This document shows, piece after piece, positions 27,209 through 36,108 of a DNA stretch of 64,000 nucleotides. The DNA lies in the NCBI RefSeq assembly GCF_900117445.1, contig NZ_FPEJ01000013.1:186001-250000 (forward strand), in the 5' to 3' direction. The stretch's first letter is position 1; every line of letters starts with the position of its first letter. The position numbers were made by a program, and so were the translations under genes. Below the pieces are notes generated by a model that was not told the origin of the DNA, searched no databases, and saw nothing but the letters and a program-made list of their open reading frames with translations. The stretch comes from Hyphomicrobium sp. NDB2Meth4 (GTDB lineage Bacteria; Pseudomonadota; Alphaproteobacteria; Rhizobiales; Hyphomicrobiaceae).

Positions 27209-28507
27209 ATGCTTAAATCCGCGCTGGCCGTCGCCGCGATCGCGGCTGTTTTGGTCTTCGGTGCTTTCGCAATCTACGCTTATCGATCCCCGATCGCTCC
27301 CTTGAGTGCGGCTGCGCACCCTAAATTTTCACCCGAGGTTATCGAGAAGGGCCGAATTCTCGCATCAGCAGGCTACTGCGCCACCTGTCATACGGAGCAG
27401 GGCGGAAAGCCCTATGCCGGCAACTACCCGTTGAACACGGGCTTCGGCACCATCTACGCGTCGAATATTACGCCCGACCCTGAAACCGGAATCGGCGATT
27501 GGTCCCCCGAAGCATTCCGACGCGCCATGCACGACGGTGTCAGTCGCGATGGCTCGCATCTGTTCCCGGCATTTCCATTCGATCATTTCACCTTGATGTC
27601 CGACGAGGACGTCGACGCCATCTATGCCTACCTGATGAGCGAGGTGAAGCCAGTCAAGCTCGCCACCAAATCGAACACTATCCCGTTCCCGCTCAACATG
27701 CGGATATGGCAGGCCGGCTGGCAGCTTCTCTTCGTCGACTTCGGCCGCTTCAAGCCGAACCCGCAAAAGTCCGAGCAATGGAACCGCGGCGCTTATCTCG
27801 TCGAGGGCATCACGCACTGCGGCGCCTGCCACACACCGCGCAATATCCTCGGCGCTGAGAAGAAGAGCCGGGAGTTTGCAGGCGCCAGCATCGATGAGTG
27901 GATTGCGCCGGCACTCACGGCCGCCAATCCGTCTGCGGTGCCGTGGACTGCGAGCGAGTTCACCCGCTATCTGCAGACAGGTGCCGGCGTCTACCACGGC
28001 ATCGCCGCCGGCCCCATGGCGCCGGTCGTCCACGCCGGGATCGGCGAGCTTCCCGAAAGCGACCTCGTGGCGATCGGCACCTACCTCGGCGATATCGTCG
28101 GTGCGCCCGACACAAATCCCGCGGACAATCCGCTTGTGATCGCAAGCCTTAAGGCCGGCAAGCCCGACCCGGCCTATCGCAAGGATCTCGGAGAGCGCCT
28201 CTACGCGACAGCCTGCGCCGCGTGCCATTACAATAGCAAGGAGGTCATGGAAGGCCGCCCCGACCTCGCGATCAACTCCGCAACGCGCCTTGATAAGCCG
28301 GACAACCTCATCCACGTAATTCTCGACGGCGTCAGCTCCGACGAGGGGAGCAAGGGCATCGTCATGCCAGCCTTCCGTCACGCACTGTCGAACGAGCAGA
28401 TTGCCGCCATCGCCGCTTACCTGCGCGACAAGCGCGCCGAGCTCAAACCCTGGTCTGACCTAACTGAAAGGGTCGCCAGCATCAGAGGCGAACACGCCGG
28501 AAAATGA
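27209..28507 (+). CDS. Triheme cytochrome c subunit
   Basis: A 432-residue periplasmic protein anchored or exported by an N-terminal hydrophobic segment (AVAAIAAVLVFGAFAIYAY). It has three haem-binding motifs: CATCH (57-61), CGACH (204-208) and CAACH (336-340). Each is followed by a cytochrome c domain with a candidate Met ligand. This is the layout of the cytochrome subunits of membrane-bound alcohol, aldehyde and gluconate dehydrogenases. Here it is followed 12 bp later by the iron-sulphur and molybdopterin subunits. It most likely carries electrons from the molybdenum enzyme to the respiratory chain. Confidence 0.9.
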   Translation: MLKSALAVAAIAAVLVFGAFAIYAYRSPIAPLSAAAHPKFSPEVIEKGRILASAGYCATCHTEQGGKPYAGNYPLNTGFGTIYASNITPDPETGIGDWSPEAFRRAMHDGVSRDGSHLFPAFPFDHFTLMSDEDVDAIYAYLMSEVKPVKLATKSNTIPFPLNMRIWQAGWQLLFVDFGRFKPNPQKSEQWNRGAYLVEGITHCGACHTPRNILGAEKKSREFAGASIDEWIAPALTAANPSAVPWTASEFTRYLQTGAGVYHGIAAGPMAPVVHAGIGELPESDLVAIGTYLGDIVGAPDTNPADNPLVIASLKAGKPDPAYRKDLGERLYATACAACHYNSKEVMEGRPDLAINSATRLDKPDNLIHVILDGVSSDEGSKGIVMPAFRHALSNEQIAAIAAYLRDKRAELKPWSDLTERVASIRGEHAGK

Positions 28508-28519
28508 CGAGGACGCGAC

Positions 28520-28993
28520 ATGATTGAGTTTGTCGTCAACGGACGCGGTGTCAGCGTCGATGCCGACGCGGATACGCCACTTCTCTGGATCATCCGCGAT
28601 GATGTCGGCCTCACCGGCACAAAGTTCGGTTGCGGCATCGGCATGTGCGGTGCCTGCACGGTGTTGGTAGGCGGCCGCGCCACGCGATCATGCATCACGC
28701 CGGTCTCCGATGTCGCCGGCACCGAGATCACCACTATCGAGGGCCTCGACCCGAATGGGGATCATCCGGTGCAGGTCGCATGGCGCAACATCAGCGTCCC
28801 GCAATGCGGCTACTGCCAGTCCGGGCAGATCATGCAAGCCGTCGCGCTGCTCAAGGATATACCGATCCCGACCGACGACGACATCGACGCCGTGATGACC
28901 GGCAACCTGTGCCGCTGCATGACCTACAATCGCATCCGCAAGGCGGTGCACGAGGCCTCCCAGGCAATGATAGGAGAGAAAAACAGTGGCTGA
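28520..28993 (+). CDS. (2Fe-2S) subunit of molybdenum hydroxylase, IorA type (copy 1)
   Basis: A 157-residue subunit with two [2Fe-2S] domains. The plant-type cluster ligands are Cys38, 43, 46 and 58 (CGIGMCGAC, then C). The second, helical cluster uses Cys96, 99, 131 and 133 (CGYCQSGQ and CRC). It is the small subunit of the isoquinoline 1-oxidoreductase/aldehyde oxidase branch of the xanthine dehydrogenase family, which lacks the FAD subunit and uses an external electron acceptor such as cytochrome c. Its stop overlaps the start of the large subunit by 8 nt. Upstream by 12 bp is the triheme cytochrome. Confidence 0.93.
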   Translation: MIEFVVNGRGVSVDADADTPLLWIIRDDVGLTGTKFGCGIGMCGACTVLVGGRATRSCITPVSDVAGTEITTIEGLDPNGDHPVQVAWRNISVPQCGYCQSGQIMQAVALLKDIPIPTDDDIDAVMTGNLCRCMTYNRIRKAVHEASQAMIGEKNSG

Positions 28994-31304
28994 GGTGTTG
29001 AGGCTCCCCAAAGACCCGCGCAGCTCGGCCGATCTCACCCGCCGTGGCTTCCTCGTTTCCATGTGCGCAACAGGTGCCGTGTTCGGCTTCCCGAGCATCG
29101 CCAACGCGGCAATGAACCCAGAGGCCCCGGACGGTCTCCCCATCGAAGCCGTCGGCGCTAAGTACGAGCCGACGATCTGGTACTGGATCGACACCGAGGG
29201 GCACGTCAACGTCAACATCATCCGCGCCGAGATGGGCCAGCACGTCGGCACCGCGATCGCGCGCATCCTGGCCGACGAGCTCGGCGCCAACTGGGATGAC
29301 GTGCACATCGACCACGTCGATTCCGCCGCCAAGTGGGGCACGATGGTCACCGGCGGCAGCTGGTCGGTGTGGCAGAGCTGGCCCGTCTATCGCCAGGCGG
29401 GCGCCGCCGGCCGTATCGCGCTGTCGGAGAAAGCCGCACAGCAATGGGGCATCGATCCGGCACAGGTCACTGTGAAGGACGGGATGGTTTCCGGCGCAGG
29501 CCAGAAGCTGAGCTTCGGCGAGCTGGTCGCCATGGGCCTCACACGTGTATTCACAGAGGAAGAGCTGAAGCAGCTCCCGCTCAAGCCGCATTCGGATTTG
29601 ACGCTCGTCGGCCGCGACGTGAAGGCGCTCGACATCGCCACCAAAACGACAGGCCACGCGATATTCGGCATCGACGCCAAGGTCGACGGAATGGTGTACG
29701 CCGCGCCGATCATGCCACCAACGCGCTACGGCTCGTCCATCACCAGCATCGAAGACAGCGCTGCAAAGAACATTAAGGGCTACCGTCAGACGCTCAAGCT
29801 CGACGATCCATCTGAGACCGTGCAGGGCTGGGCCATGGTCGTCGCCGACACATTCTGGGCCGCGCAAAAGGCAGCCCGGCTCGTCAAGGTCGAGTGGAAC
29901 GCCGGCGACGCGGCCAAGGTCGACGAAGCCGCCATCCAGGAGCGCGGGCGCTCGCTCATTGCCGATGAAGCGAAGGGCGCCATTCTCGATACCGGTGACA
30001 CCGATGTAGCGCCTGTCTTCGCTAAAGCGGCGAGCACGCTCGAAGCTGAATACACCACAGCCACCGTGCTGCATTTCCAACTCGAGCCGGTCAACGCGAC
30101 CGCCTATCAGGCGCCCGATGGCGTTTGGATGATCGACACTGGCAATCAGTGGCAATCGCTCGCCCTTCCTTGGCTGCAGAAGGCGCTGGGCGTAGGCGAG
30201 GGCGGCGTGGTGATGCGCACCTACCTGCTCGGTGGTGGCTTTGGCCGCCGTCTGAACGGCGACTATGCGGTGCCAGCCGCGCTCACTTCGAAAGCGCTCG
30301 GCGGCGCGCCGGTGAAGATGATCCTGACACGTCCGCAGGATGCCGAGTTCGACAGCCCGCGCTCGCCATCAGTGCAGAATATCCGTATGGCCTTCGATGC
30401 TGACAACAACGTCATCGCGATGGATTCAGCGGCGACCGCCGGCTGGCCGACCAAGGCCATGATTCCCGCCGCGATGGAGAAGGGCGTCAACGGCGAGATG
30501 TACGATCCATTCGCCGCCGACGGCATCGATCACTGGTATTCGGTCGGCGCGCAGCGCGCCCGCGTCATTTCCAACGACCTGGCCGAAAGCACGTTCCGGC
30601 CGGGCTGGCTGCGCTCGGTCTCGCCGGGATGGATCAACTGGGCGATCGAGAGCTTCATGAGCGAGGCCGCCGCCAAACTCGGCCAGGACCCGGTCGCCTT
30701 CCGCTTGGCCCACCTGAAGGCCGAAGGGCGCAACGCAGGCTCGGCACCCAATTCAGTCGGCGGCGCATCGAGACAAGCCAATGTTCTCAAGCGCGTGGCC
30801 GACCTGTCGGGATACGGAAAGACCAAGCTCCCCGCCGACACCGCCATTGGCATTGCCACGACCTACGGGCAGTCGCGCTCGATGCCGACTTGGGTAGGCG
30901 GCGCCGCTCAGGTCCACGTCGACCGCAAGACCGGACGAGTAGCTGTTGATAAGCTCTGGCTGGTGATCGATTGCGGAACGGTCGTCGACCCCAACAGTGC
31001 ACATGCGCAGTGCGAGGGGGCGGCACTGTGGGGCCTGTCGATGGCCCTGTATGAGGGTACCGAGATCGAGCATGGCCTGCCAAGCGCTCGTAATCTCGAC
31101 GTTTATACCCCTCTGCGCATGATCGATACGCCTGAAGTCGTGATCGAATTCGTGGACAGCACGGAGGTGCCCACTGGGCTGGGCGAGCCGGGCACGACCG
31201 TCATCGCACCTGCCATCGGCAATGCGATCTTCGAGGCCGTCGGAGTAAGATTGAGGCATCTGCCCATCACACCAGCGGCCGTGCGTGCGGCACTCGAAGC
31301 GTGA
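28986..31304 (+). CDS. Molybdopterin-binding subunit of molybdenum hydroxylase, IorB type (copy 1)
   Basis: A 772-residue catalytic subunit starting at GTG. A twin-arginine signal (LTRRGFLVSMC, Arg19-Arg20) sends the folded enzyme to the periplasm. It contains the molybdopterin-binding loops typical of the family, including GGGFGRRLNGDY, and the catalytic-glutamate motif GLGEPGTTVIAPAIGNA near the C-terminus. Family members hydroxylate N-heterocycles or oxidise aldehydes using water oxygen; the substrate here is unknown. No XdhC/MocD-type maturation gene is in this operon, unlike the second copy at 50841-55718. Confidence 0.92.
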   Translation: MAEVLRLPKDPRSSADLTRRGFLVSMCATGAVFGFPSIANAAMNPEAPDGLPIEAVGAKYEPTIWYWIDTEGHVNVNIIRAEMGQHVGTAIARILADELGANWDDVHIDHVDSAAKWGTMVTGGSWSVWQSWPVYRQAGAAGRIALSEKAAQQWGIDPAQVTVKDGMVSGAGQKLSFGELVAMGLTRVFTEEELKQLPLKPHSDLTLVGRDVKALDIATKTTGHAIFGIDAKVDGMVYAAPIMPPTRYGSSITSIEDSAAKNIKGYRQTLKLDDPSETVQGWAMVVADTFWAAQKAARLVKVEWNAGDAAKVDEAAIQERGRSLIADEAKGAILDTGDTDVAPVFAKAASTLEAEYTTATVLHFQLEPVNATAYQAPDGVWMIDTGNQWQSLALPWLQKALGVGEGGVVMRTYLLGGGFGRRLNGDYAVPAALTSKALGGAPVKMILTRPQDAEFDSPRSPSVQNIRMAFDADNNVIAMDSAATAGWPTKAMIPAAMEKGVNGEMYDPFAADGIDHWYSVGAQRARVISNDLAESTFRPGWLRSVSPGWINWAIESFMSEAAAKLGQDPVAFRLAHLKAEGRNAGSAPNSVGGASRQANVLKRVADLSGYGKTKLPADTAIGIATTYGQSRSMPTWVGGAAQVHVDRKTGRVAVDKLWLVIDCGTVVDPNSAHAQCEGAALWGLSMALYEGTEIEHGLPSARNLDVYTPLRMIDTPEVVIEFVDSTEVPTGLGEPGTTVIAPAIGNAIFEAVGVRLRHLPITPAAVRAALEA

Positions 31305-31658
31305 GAGTAACTATCGCGAGAACGCAACCGCCATTCCGCGGCGACGTGAATACCCCATGATTACAACGATATATGTTTTTGTTGCGCACAGGGGGGCGAG
31401 CTGAGCACGCTTTCTATAGGCGCGATCCATTGTTGCGCGTGATCTGTCTTTGATCAAATGCGCTTCAGACCTTCGTAGTGAAATTGACGGCCGCGAACAT
31501 TAGGGACTTTACGGCCGAGTGTGCACGGCATACACCCGCTGAATCTGCGCGTTGTCTGATGAATGTTAGATGACAATATGCGCAGGCAGGGGGCGGAGCT
31601 AATAATTTCACCGCTTCCGCACTCAGATGCAGGTCAAAATTCCTGCGGGGGCGCAGCG
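31305..31658. other. AT-richer intergenic region
   Basis: About 354 bp with no gene. It is noticeably more AT-rich than its neighbours near 31357-31380. A TTGATCAA palindrome (31450-31457) is the only short symmetric element noticed; it lacks the spacer of an FNR box. The promoter of the diguanylate cyclase should lie here. Confidence 0.4.
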
Positions 31659-32777
31659 ATGAACAAGGCCGCGATCAATTATTTGCTTTCCTTTCTCGCC
31701 GGCGTAGCTGTCACATTCGGCTTTGTATTTCTTTCCGGCAGCTTGCATCGCGGGGCGAGTGTCCGCACTTCGCCTGGCGTCGACGAAATGATTTGGGCGT
31801 TCGCGCCTATCATCCTACCCCTGCTGATCATCGGTATGCTGGGTGGGGCGCTGCTCAGCTACTATTGGAATGACGTGTCGGCGTTCGCCAACGGTTGGTT
31901 GCCGAAGGCCTCGCGATCGTCTTCTCAGCTCGCTGCGACGTCGGCGACGCAGAAGCTGCGCGGCAACAGCGAGGTAAATGCGGTCCGCGATGAGCTCGAA
32001 CGCCAACTTGGCAGATTGATCGTGCTTATCGCCGGCCAGTTGGAACATTCCAAGGATCATGTTGCCTCCCTGCGCGACACCAACGTGCACCTGGCTACCG
32101 TCACCAATGTTTCTGAACTGCGCGAGGTAGTACACGCGCTGATCATCAAGAATGAAAAGAACGAGAGCCAGACGCGCGATCTGGAAACGCGGCTCAAAGA
32201 AGCCCAAGATCAAACTGCCTCATTGCGCGTGCGGCTTAGTCAGGCGGAGAAGCTGGCTTCCCTCGATCCATTGACTTCAGTCGCCAACCGGCGCCGGTTC
32301 GAGCAGTTCATCGCTGCCGAGGTTGCCCGTTCGCACGAGAACGGGACGCCACTTTGCCTCATCATGACAGACATAGATCACTTCAAGAACGTCAATGACC
32401 GCCACGGCCACTCGGCAGGAGATCGTGTGCTCAAAGCGTTTGCCGATTTGCTTACGAAGAGCGTTCGCGGTGCCGATCTCGTCGCCCGCTACGGTGGTGA
32501 AGAGTTTGCCGTCGTTCTCCCGCAGACCCCAATGGGAGACGCATTTGGGATTGCCGAGCGTATCCGCAGCATCTTTGCGCTTCACGGCGGCACGCGCGAC
32601 TCCAGCGTCAAGGAGTTTGGCAACCTGACGGCATCGTTCGGCGTGGCCGAGATCCGCGATGGCGAGCCGCCGAGCGCTCTCATCCAGCGGGCCGATCAGA
32701 TGCTCTACGAGGCGAAAAACAGTGGCCGCAACCGCACGATGATCTGGAGTTCGTCGAGCGAGTCAGCGGGCAGCTGA
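31659..32777 (+). CDS. Membrane-bound diguanylate cyclase (GGDEF)
   Basis: A 372-residue protein started at the ATG at 31659; the frame extends upstream to 31563 but that part does not look coding. Two membrane helices (about residues 7-27 and 46-68) are followed by a coiled coil (135-200) and a GGDEF domain beginning LASLDPLTSVANRRRFEQF. The active site GGEEF is intact (residues 279-283). The inhibitory I-site RGAD is present (270-273), five residues upstream, so feedback inhibition by c-di-GMP is expected. There is no EAL domain. It would raise c-di-GMP, probably affecting surface polysaccharide and attachment. Confidence 0.92.
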   Translation: MNKAAINYLLSFLAGVAVTFGFVFLSGSLHRGASVRTSPGVDEMIWAFAPIILPLLIIGMLGGALLSYYWNDVSAFANGWLPKASRSSSQLAATSATQKLRGNSEVNAVRDELERQLGRLIVLIAGQLEHSKDHVASLRDTNVHLATVTNVSELREVVHALIIKNEKNESQTRDLETRLKEAQDQTASLRVRLSQAEKLASLDPLTSVANRRRFEQFIAAEVARSHENGTPLCLIMTDIDHFKNVNDRHGHSAGDRVLKAFADLLTKSVRGADLVARYGGEEFAVVLPQTPMGDAFGIAERIRSIFALHGGTRDSSVKEFGNLTASFGVAEIRDGEPPSALIQRADQMLYEAKNSGRNRTMIWSSSSESAGS

Positions 32778-32859
32778 CCGCTTCGCGACTGTCGGAAACG
32801 CTATGTTAACCAGCATGACGAAATCATAAAGCTCCAACGATCACGCCGTTCGAGGTTCT

Positions 32860-33627
32860 GTGGTGTCGACGCTGAGTTACCTAGGTAGCGGCCGCAGGGG
32901 CCGTGCTCGCACGTCCATTCTTCCCACTAGAAAGCCCAAGCTAGCGTTGCTGCCAGGACTGGTTGATGGCGACTGGTGCGAGACCGTTCCCCTCGCCGAA
33001 TTGCGCCCGACCCAAGCGGCCGTGGGTATGCGCGCCGTGGAGGCCAAGAGACGCAAGATCGTGCGACTGACAGAGAGCACGCGCAAGTTCCGTCGCTACC
33101 TTGAGCGTCGTCCCGTCCCCGCGGTCCTCGGCCCGCGCGAGGAATACTACATCATCGACCACCATCACCTGAGCCTCGCTTTGTGGCAGAGCGAGATCGA
33201 GGAAGTGTTCGTCCGCGTTGTCGGCGATCTGTCGGATTTGCCCAAGCGCACATTCCTGCAAGCCATGTCCACATTCGGCTGGCTCCACGCGTATGACGGT
33301 CGCGGACGCAGGATTTGCCCATCGCGCTTGCCATCGCGAATTGATCTTATGCAAGCGGACCGCTTTCGCGATCTCGCATGGTCGGTGCGTGAGGCTGGTG
33401 GTTTCAGAAAGACGCCGGCGCCGTTTAGTGAATTCGCGTGGGCGAATTTTTTTCGCACGCACATTCCGGAGATTTTGCTCGAGCACGATTTTGCCGCAGC
33501 ACATGAACAGGCAATGCGGCTGGCGAATTCGGCCAATGCGAGACACCTTCCCGGAAATATTTATCGATTGTCGCGCGTTCAGCGCGTCAGCAAGTGCGGC
33601 GAGTTCGCACACGCACTCGCGGGCTGA
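32860..33627 (+). CDS. ParB-like nuclease-domain protein (ParBc_2 family)
   Basis: A 255-residue protein from a GTG start with CGAGG upstream. It matches the ParBc_2 (PF08857) pattern: VPLAELRPTQAAVGMRAVEAK, then a conserved IIDHHHLSLAL with three histidines, VGDLSDLPKRTF, WLHAYDGRG and PFSEFAWANFFRTHI. Members are called ParB-like, but a role in chromosome segregation is not shown, and no partner ParA is here. The His-rich motif and adjacent acidic residues could form a metal site. A UGAA-capped hairpin (GCGGGC/GCCCGC, 33619-33634) overlaps the stop codon and may contribute to termination. Confidence 0.72.
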   Translation: MVSTLSYLGSGRRGRARTSILPTRKPKLALLPGLVDGDWCETVPLAELRPTQAAVGMRAVEAKRRKIVRLTESTRKFRRYLERRPVPAVLGPREEYYIIDHHHLSLALWQSEIEEVFVRVVGDLSDLPKRTFLQAMSTFGWLHAYDGRGRRICPSRLPSRIDLMQADRFRDLAWSVREAGGFRKTPAPFSEFAWANFFRTHIPEILLEHDFAAAHEQAMRLANSANARHLPGNIYRLSRVQRVSKCGEFAHALAG

Positions 33628-33778
33628 AGCCCGCAAAGCCCGCCAATTCGCAGCCTTCAAATTCTTCGCAAACTGCAAACACGTCTTTTGTCGCCGCAGT
33701 CGCTTGTACGCGATTTCGGCGATGCAATATCCCCGCTGTCGGGATTGGTCCTGACGATCTCACGACAGGAGAAGACAG

Positions 33779-33910
33779 ATGAGAACCATCGCAATGACCC
33801 TCCTTGCTGTCGCGCTCGTTGGTGGCGCAGCCAGTGCATACGCCGGCAATGACGTGAACGATTGCCGCAGCATCTCGGACTCGGTGTACGGCCTCTGGGG
33901 CTGCCGCTAG
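33779..33910 (+). CDS. 43-residue secreted Cys-containing peptide
   Basis: A short open frame with a GGAG ribosome site at 33767-33770, about 8 nt before the ATG. The first half is a clean signal peptide (MRTIAMTLLAVALVGGAAS, cleavage expected after AYA). The mature peptide is only about 21 residues (GNDVNDCRSISDSVYGLWGC then R) with two cysteines eligible for a disulphide. I do not know a family for it. It lies between the ParB-like and rRNA methyltransferase genes with its own ribosome site and a following 10-bp hairpin (33932-33971), so it looks like an independent mini-gene. Confidence 0.65.
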   Translation: MRTIAMTLLAVALVGGAASAYAGNDVNDCRSISDSVYGLWGCR

Positions 33911-33931
33911 AGCCAGCCAGATAGGCGACTA

Positions 33932-33971
33932 CGCGCACCTGGGGCGCGGGTATCCGCAACTCAGGTGCGCG
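33932..33971 (+). terminator. Hairpin after the secreted peptide gene
   Basis: Perfect 10-bp inverted repeat: CGCGCACCTG (33932-33941) and CAGGTGCGCG (33962-33971), with a 20-nt spacer. It begins 22 bp after the peptide stop. There is no U-run, so a factor-dependent terminator or stabilising stem are both possible. Confidence 0.5.
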
Positions 33972-34027
33972 GTCAGCGGCGACGCATGAAGCTATCGAAG
34001 CGCTGGAGTTCCCGATATTGAAGCGGG

Positions 34028-35137
34028 ATGACGATGAGCGACTTCGAAATTTTCCTCGTTGCAACGCCGGGCCTCGAGGGGCCTCTGTGCGCGGAGGCGA
34101 GAGCAAACGGCTTCAAGGCAAAGACTGTTGCCGGTGGTGTGGCGCTAAAGGGCGGCTGGAGTGATGTCTGGCGTGCCAACCTGCAATTGCGCGGACCGAC
34201 GCGCATCATGGCCCGCATCGACAGCTTCCACGTCACACACCTCTCCCAACTCGATAAGCGCGCCCGGCGCGTCCCCTGGCATCAGGTGCTGAAGCGCAAT
34301 AAGCCTTTCCGCGTCGAAGCTTCCTGCAAAAGCTCGAAGATCTATCATTCGGGGGCTGCGGCGCAGCGCATCGAGCGCGCGATCGTCGAGGAACTCGGCG
34401 CCCAGCCGGCTGACGATGCTGCAGTCTGCATCAAGGTGCGGATCGAGGACGACCTCTGCACGATCTCCGTCGACACCTCGGGCGAGTCCCTGCACAAGCG
34501 TGGGCACAAGCAGGCCGTCGCCAAGGCGCCGATGCGCGAAACCATGGCCGCCATGTTCCTGCGCCAATGCGGGTTCGATGGCACCCAGCCTGTCCTCGAC
34601 CCCATGTGCGGCTCGGGGACATTCGTGATCGAGGCAGCGGAGATCGCCTCCGGCTTGCAGCCTGGCCGGTCGCGCAAATTCGCATTCGAGGATCTAGCCA
34701 GCTTCGAGCCTAAGGTCTGGCAAAGTATGCGCGCGGAAGCCTCCCCGCTCTCTCCGTCCGTCAAGTTCTACGGCAGCGACTTGGATCCCGGCGCGATCCG
34801 CATGTGTAATGCCAACGCCGAGCGCGCGGGCGTCGCCGCCATCACCGAATTCCACCAGTGCGGCGTCGAGGAACTGACCGCACCGGAGGGGCCGCCGGGC
34901 ATTGTCATTGTCAATCCGCCCTACGGCGATCGCATCGGTCAGAAGGGGCCGCTACGGCAGCTCTACCGCTCGCTCGGTCAAACGCTGCTGACCCGTTTTT
35001 CCGGTTGGCGCGTCGGGCTCATCACCAACGAGGCAAAGCTCGCAGAGGCAACCGGGCTGCCTTTCTCGCTCACCGCCGAGCCCGTGCTGCACGGCGGCCT
35101 GCGCATAACGCTCTTCCGCACCGGGCCGTTGCCGTAA
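34028..35137 (+). CDS. THUMP-domain class I rRNA methyltransferase (RlmL/RlmK-N type)
   Basis: A 369-residue RNA methyltransferase. The N-terminal THUMP domain spans roughly residues 60-160, with EASCKSSKIYHSGAAAQRIE. The methyltransferase domain starts with MRETMAAMFL and has the SAM motif DPMCGSGTFVIEAA, the acidic SDLDPGAI loop and the catalytic NPPYGDR. NPPY is the hallmark of N-methylating enzymes that make m2G in 23S rRNA (the RlmL N-terminal half). Unlike E. coli RlmL, which is fused to RlmK, this protein is the single-domain form. The start MTMSD places the THUMP region at normal distance. Confidence 0.87.
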   Translation: MTMSDFEIFLVATPGLEGPLCAEARANGFKAKTVAGGVALKGGWSDVWRANLQLRGPTRIMARIDSFHVTHLSQLDKRARRVPWHQVLKRNKPFRVEASCKSSKIYHSGAAAQRIERAIVEELGAQPADDAAVCIKVRIEDDLCTISVDTSGESLHKRGHKQAVAKAPMRETMAAMFLRQCGFDGTQPVLDPMCGSGTFVIEAAEIASGLQPGRSRKFAFEDLASFEPKVWQSMRAEASPLSPSVKFYGSDLDPGAIRMCNANAERAGVAAITEFHQCGVEELTAPEGPPGIVIVNPPYGDRIGQKGPLRQLYRSLGQTLLTRFSGWRVGLITNEAKLAEATGLPFSLTAEPVLHGGLRITLFRTGPLP

Positions 35138-35146
35138 GAGGAATGC

Positions 35147-36097
35147 TCAAGCGCTGGTCTTGCGTGCCATTGGCGGCTGCCCGAGCACCTCGGCCAGAGT
35201 CTGCCGCGCCAGATCGCTGAGATCGCGCGGAATACGCCCTAGCTCCCGGTGGCGCGCCACCAGCGTCAGTGCGCGAGACACTTGCGGACCGGGTAGCTTC
35301 GCCATCACCACGCCCGCGCCGGGCAGCGCCGACTCCTTCACGCACAGCGGTGTCGTGATCGCAAACCCGCGCCCCTCCGCCACCATTGCGGTTACTGAAT
35401 AGGGGTTGTCGAACTCCATGGTGCGCGGCGGCGTGAGGTCGAGCCGCCGCATGTGTGCATCGATATGCAGTCCCGTCTGCGAGCGCGCGCTGAAACGAAT
35501 CAGCGGCTGCGTGTCGGCGAGCTTCTTCAGGTCCGCCACGGTGCGCGGCGCCTTGGTGCCTTCCTTCAGCAACAGGCAGTAGGGCTCCTTGGCAAACTGC
35601 CACCGCTCGAGGCCTGTCCATGTCTCGAGGTCATCGACGCCGAGGAACAGATCGAGCCGCCGCGTCAACAGTTCGCCCGCATGCAGCGCCGTCAGCCCGG
35701 ACAGGATCGAAACCTCATCGGCGATCGAAGCCAGATAATTTGCGAGCGGCACGGTCAGGCTGCGCGTCAGCGAGTCGACGAGCCCGACACGGATGATCGG
35801 CAGCTTGCCGCGCTCGGTCTGCCGCAGCATTGGCGCGATCTGCCGTGCCTCCGCGATCAGCGCACTCGCCCTCTGCCGCAGCAACCCGCCTGGAACGGTC
35901 ACCGCCAGCGGACGCACGTCGCGGTCGAGCAGCTTGAACCCCAAGCTCTGTTCCAATTCGGCGATCGACTGCGAAACCGCCGGTTGCGTCATCCCCAGGG
36001 CACGCGCAGCAGCCGACATCGTCCCAGTGTCACAGACCGCGAGGAATACTTCGAGGGACTTCAAATCGAAGGCGAGGGGGGCAGGATTTTTCGACAT
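35147..36097 (-). CDS. LysR-type regulator divergent from sox operon
   Basis: A 316-residue LTTR. The N-terminal winged helix-turn-helix includes LEVFLAVCDTGTMSAAARAL and TQPAVSQSIAELEQSLG (residues 14-50). The C-terminal periplasmic-binding-like effector domain includes GRGFAITTPLC and VADLKKLADTQPLIRFSA. It is divergent from soxB with an 84-bp gap containing a perfect inverted repeat (36109-36127), so it most likely controls the sarcosine oxidase operon and itself. The effector is unknown; sarcosine or glycine betaine metabolites are reasonable guesses. No other gene shares its direction nearby. Confidence 0.92.
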   Translation of the reverse strand: MSKNPAPLAFDLKSLEVFLAVCDTGTMSAAARALGMTQPAVSQSIAELEQSLGFKLLDRDVRPLAVTVPGGLLRQRASALIAEARQIAPMLRQTERGKLPIIRVGLVDSLTRSLTVPLANYLASIADEVSILSGLTALHAGELLTRRLDLFLGVDDLETWTGLERWQFAKEPYCLLLKEGTKAPRTVADLKKLADTQPLIRFSARSQTGLHIDAHMRRLDLTPPRTMEFDNPYSVTAMVAEGRGFAITTPLCVKESALPGAGVVMAKLPGPQVSRALTLVARHRELGRIPRDLSDLARQTLAEVLGQPPMARKTSA

Positions 36098-36108
36098 GGT
36101 TGGGCGTA

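Noticed and set aside
28851-30155. 434-codon open frame opposite the first IorB gene
   Set aside because: Shadow of a real gene with clear motifs. It also spans the gene boundary at 28986-28993, which a true gene would not.
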